A stretch of 64,000 nt of DNA from Eriocheir sinensis (taxonomy: Eukaryota > Arthropoda > Malacostraca > Decapoda > Varunidae): assembly GCF_024679095.1 (NCBI RefSeq), contig NC_066531.1, positions 10,309,234 to 10,373,233 on the forward strand. The letters are read 5' to 3'. Shown piece after piece: positions 63,674-64,000 of the stretch; position 1 is the first letter of the stretch; the number at the start of each line of letters is the position of its first letter. Position numbers and translations under genes: made by a program. The notes beneath the pieces were generated by a model. That model did no database searches. It was not told the DNA's origin and worked only from the letters and a program-made list of their open reading frames with translations.

Positions 63674-63676
<3 letters not shown>
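62398..63676 (-). mobile_element. LINE family A, 5'-truncated copy inside (TG)n
   Basis: Begins at the 3' terminus (TTGTTGTAAA then CACACA on the - strand) and ends at 63676 within the RT just before the first catalytic Asp region (ALTD... then CACACA). Contains GVPQG (near 63435), a YADD-region remnant near 63340, and the C-terminal GKLWNNLPSSAFPPAYDL. A few frameshifts. Same orientation as the full-length copy. Confidence 0.9.
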
Positions 63677-63763
<87 letters not shown>

Positions 63764-63774
63764 TGTGTGTGTGT
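63677..63774. repeat. (TG)n
   Basis: Continues the same dinucleotide tract on the 5' side of the truncated LINE. Confidence 0.97.
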
Positions 63775-63853
63775 TTAATTCACCTCTTGGTCTGCTGCGA
63801 GTCTCTCTCGAGACAGCCTTTGGGGAGGACTGAGACCACTCACACAAAACACA

Positions 63854-63856
<3 letters not shown>

Positions 63857-63897
<41 letters not shown>
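63857..63897. repeat. (TG)n
   Basis: About 20 TG units after an 80-bp unique spacer; the window then ends in GA/GG-rich sequence with no gene seen. Confidence 0.95.
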
Positions 63898-63898
<1 letters not shown>

Positions 63899-64000
63899 TG
63901 ACGAGGGCACGGCTGACGGGCTGACGGAGGGAGGGAGAGAGGGAGGGAGGCAGAAAGTATAAGAGCGAGAGATATAAATAGCTAGGTAGATAGACAAAAG

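Overview
This is eukaryotic, repeat-dense DNA, most likely from a decapod crustacean. That placement is an inference: it rests on tRNA-derived SINEs, an APE-type LINE and a K02A2.6-like Gypsy whose proteins look like those I know from crab and shrimp genomes, on very long (TG)n, (TA)n and (GTA)n tracts, and on a cellular gene split by a large intron. There are no operons, CRISPR arrays or intact RNA genes.

The one convincing host gene is on the + strand. It encodes a 464-residue protein of the condensation / alcohol-acyltransferase fold (HHxxxDG motif). It is assembled here from three exons (23155-23324, 25367-25457, 39828-40961) whose splice phases fit exactly; intron 2 is about 14.4 kb and full of nested repeats.

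Layout. 1-6.4 kb: a decayed PIF/Harbinger transposon with a HARBI1-like pseudogene (+) and a Myb/SANT-like partner gene (-). 6.4-9.6 kb: fragments of LINE family A and SINE-2. 10.4-18.3 kb: a (GTA)n landscape containing two 5'-truncated copies of LINE family R and a family A copy. 18.5-22.8 kb: SINE-1 copies and an RTE-like LINE remnant. 23.1-41 kb: the host gene. Its intron 2 holds one old Gypsy copy that was split by a 6.5-kb insertion (27018-33528) with a 6-bp target duplication and a 3-kb array of 18-bp repeats, and also by a family A fragment; next to it is a complete small MULE with a 9-bp target duplication. 42.7-48 kb: a CR1/L2-like LINE (family B) broken by a 693-bp foldback element, a 1.17-kb DNA transposon and a SINE. 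49.2-51.4 kb: a hAT (ZMYM/DUF4371-type) transposase with two frameshifts. 51454-57974: a complete, very young Gypsy element whose 544-bp LTRs differ at one base and which carries a textbook -1 frameshift site. 58-64 kb: two family A LINEs head-to-tail inside one (TG)n tract.

The most interesting structural signals are: insertion of two LINE families into microsatellites; the 6.5-kb satellite-bearing insertion; the foldback element; the Gypsy frameshift signal; and clear nesting that gives the relative ages of the elements.
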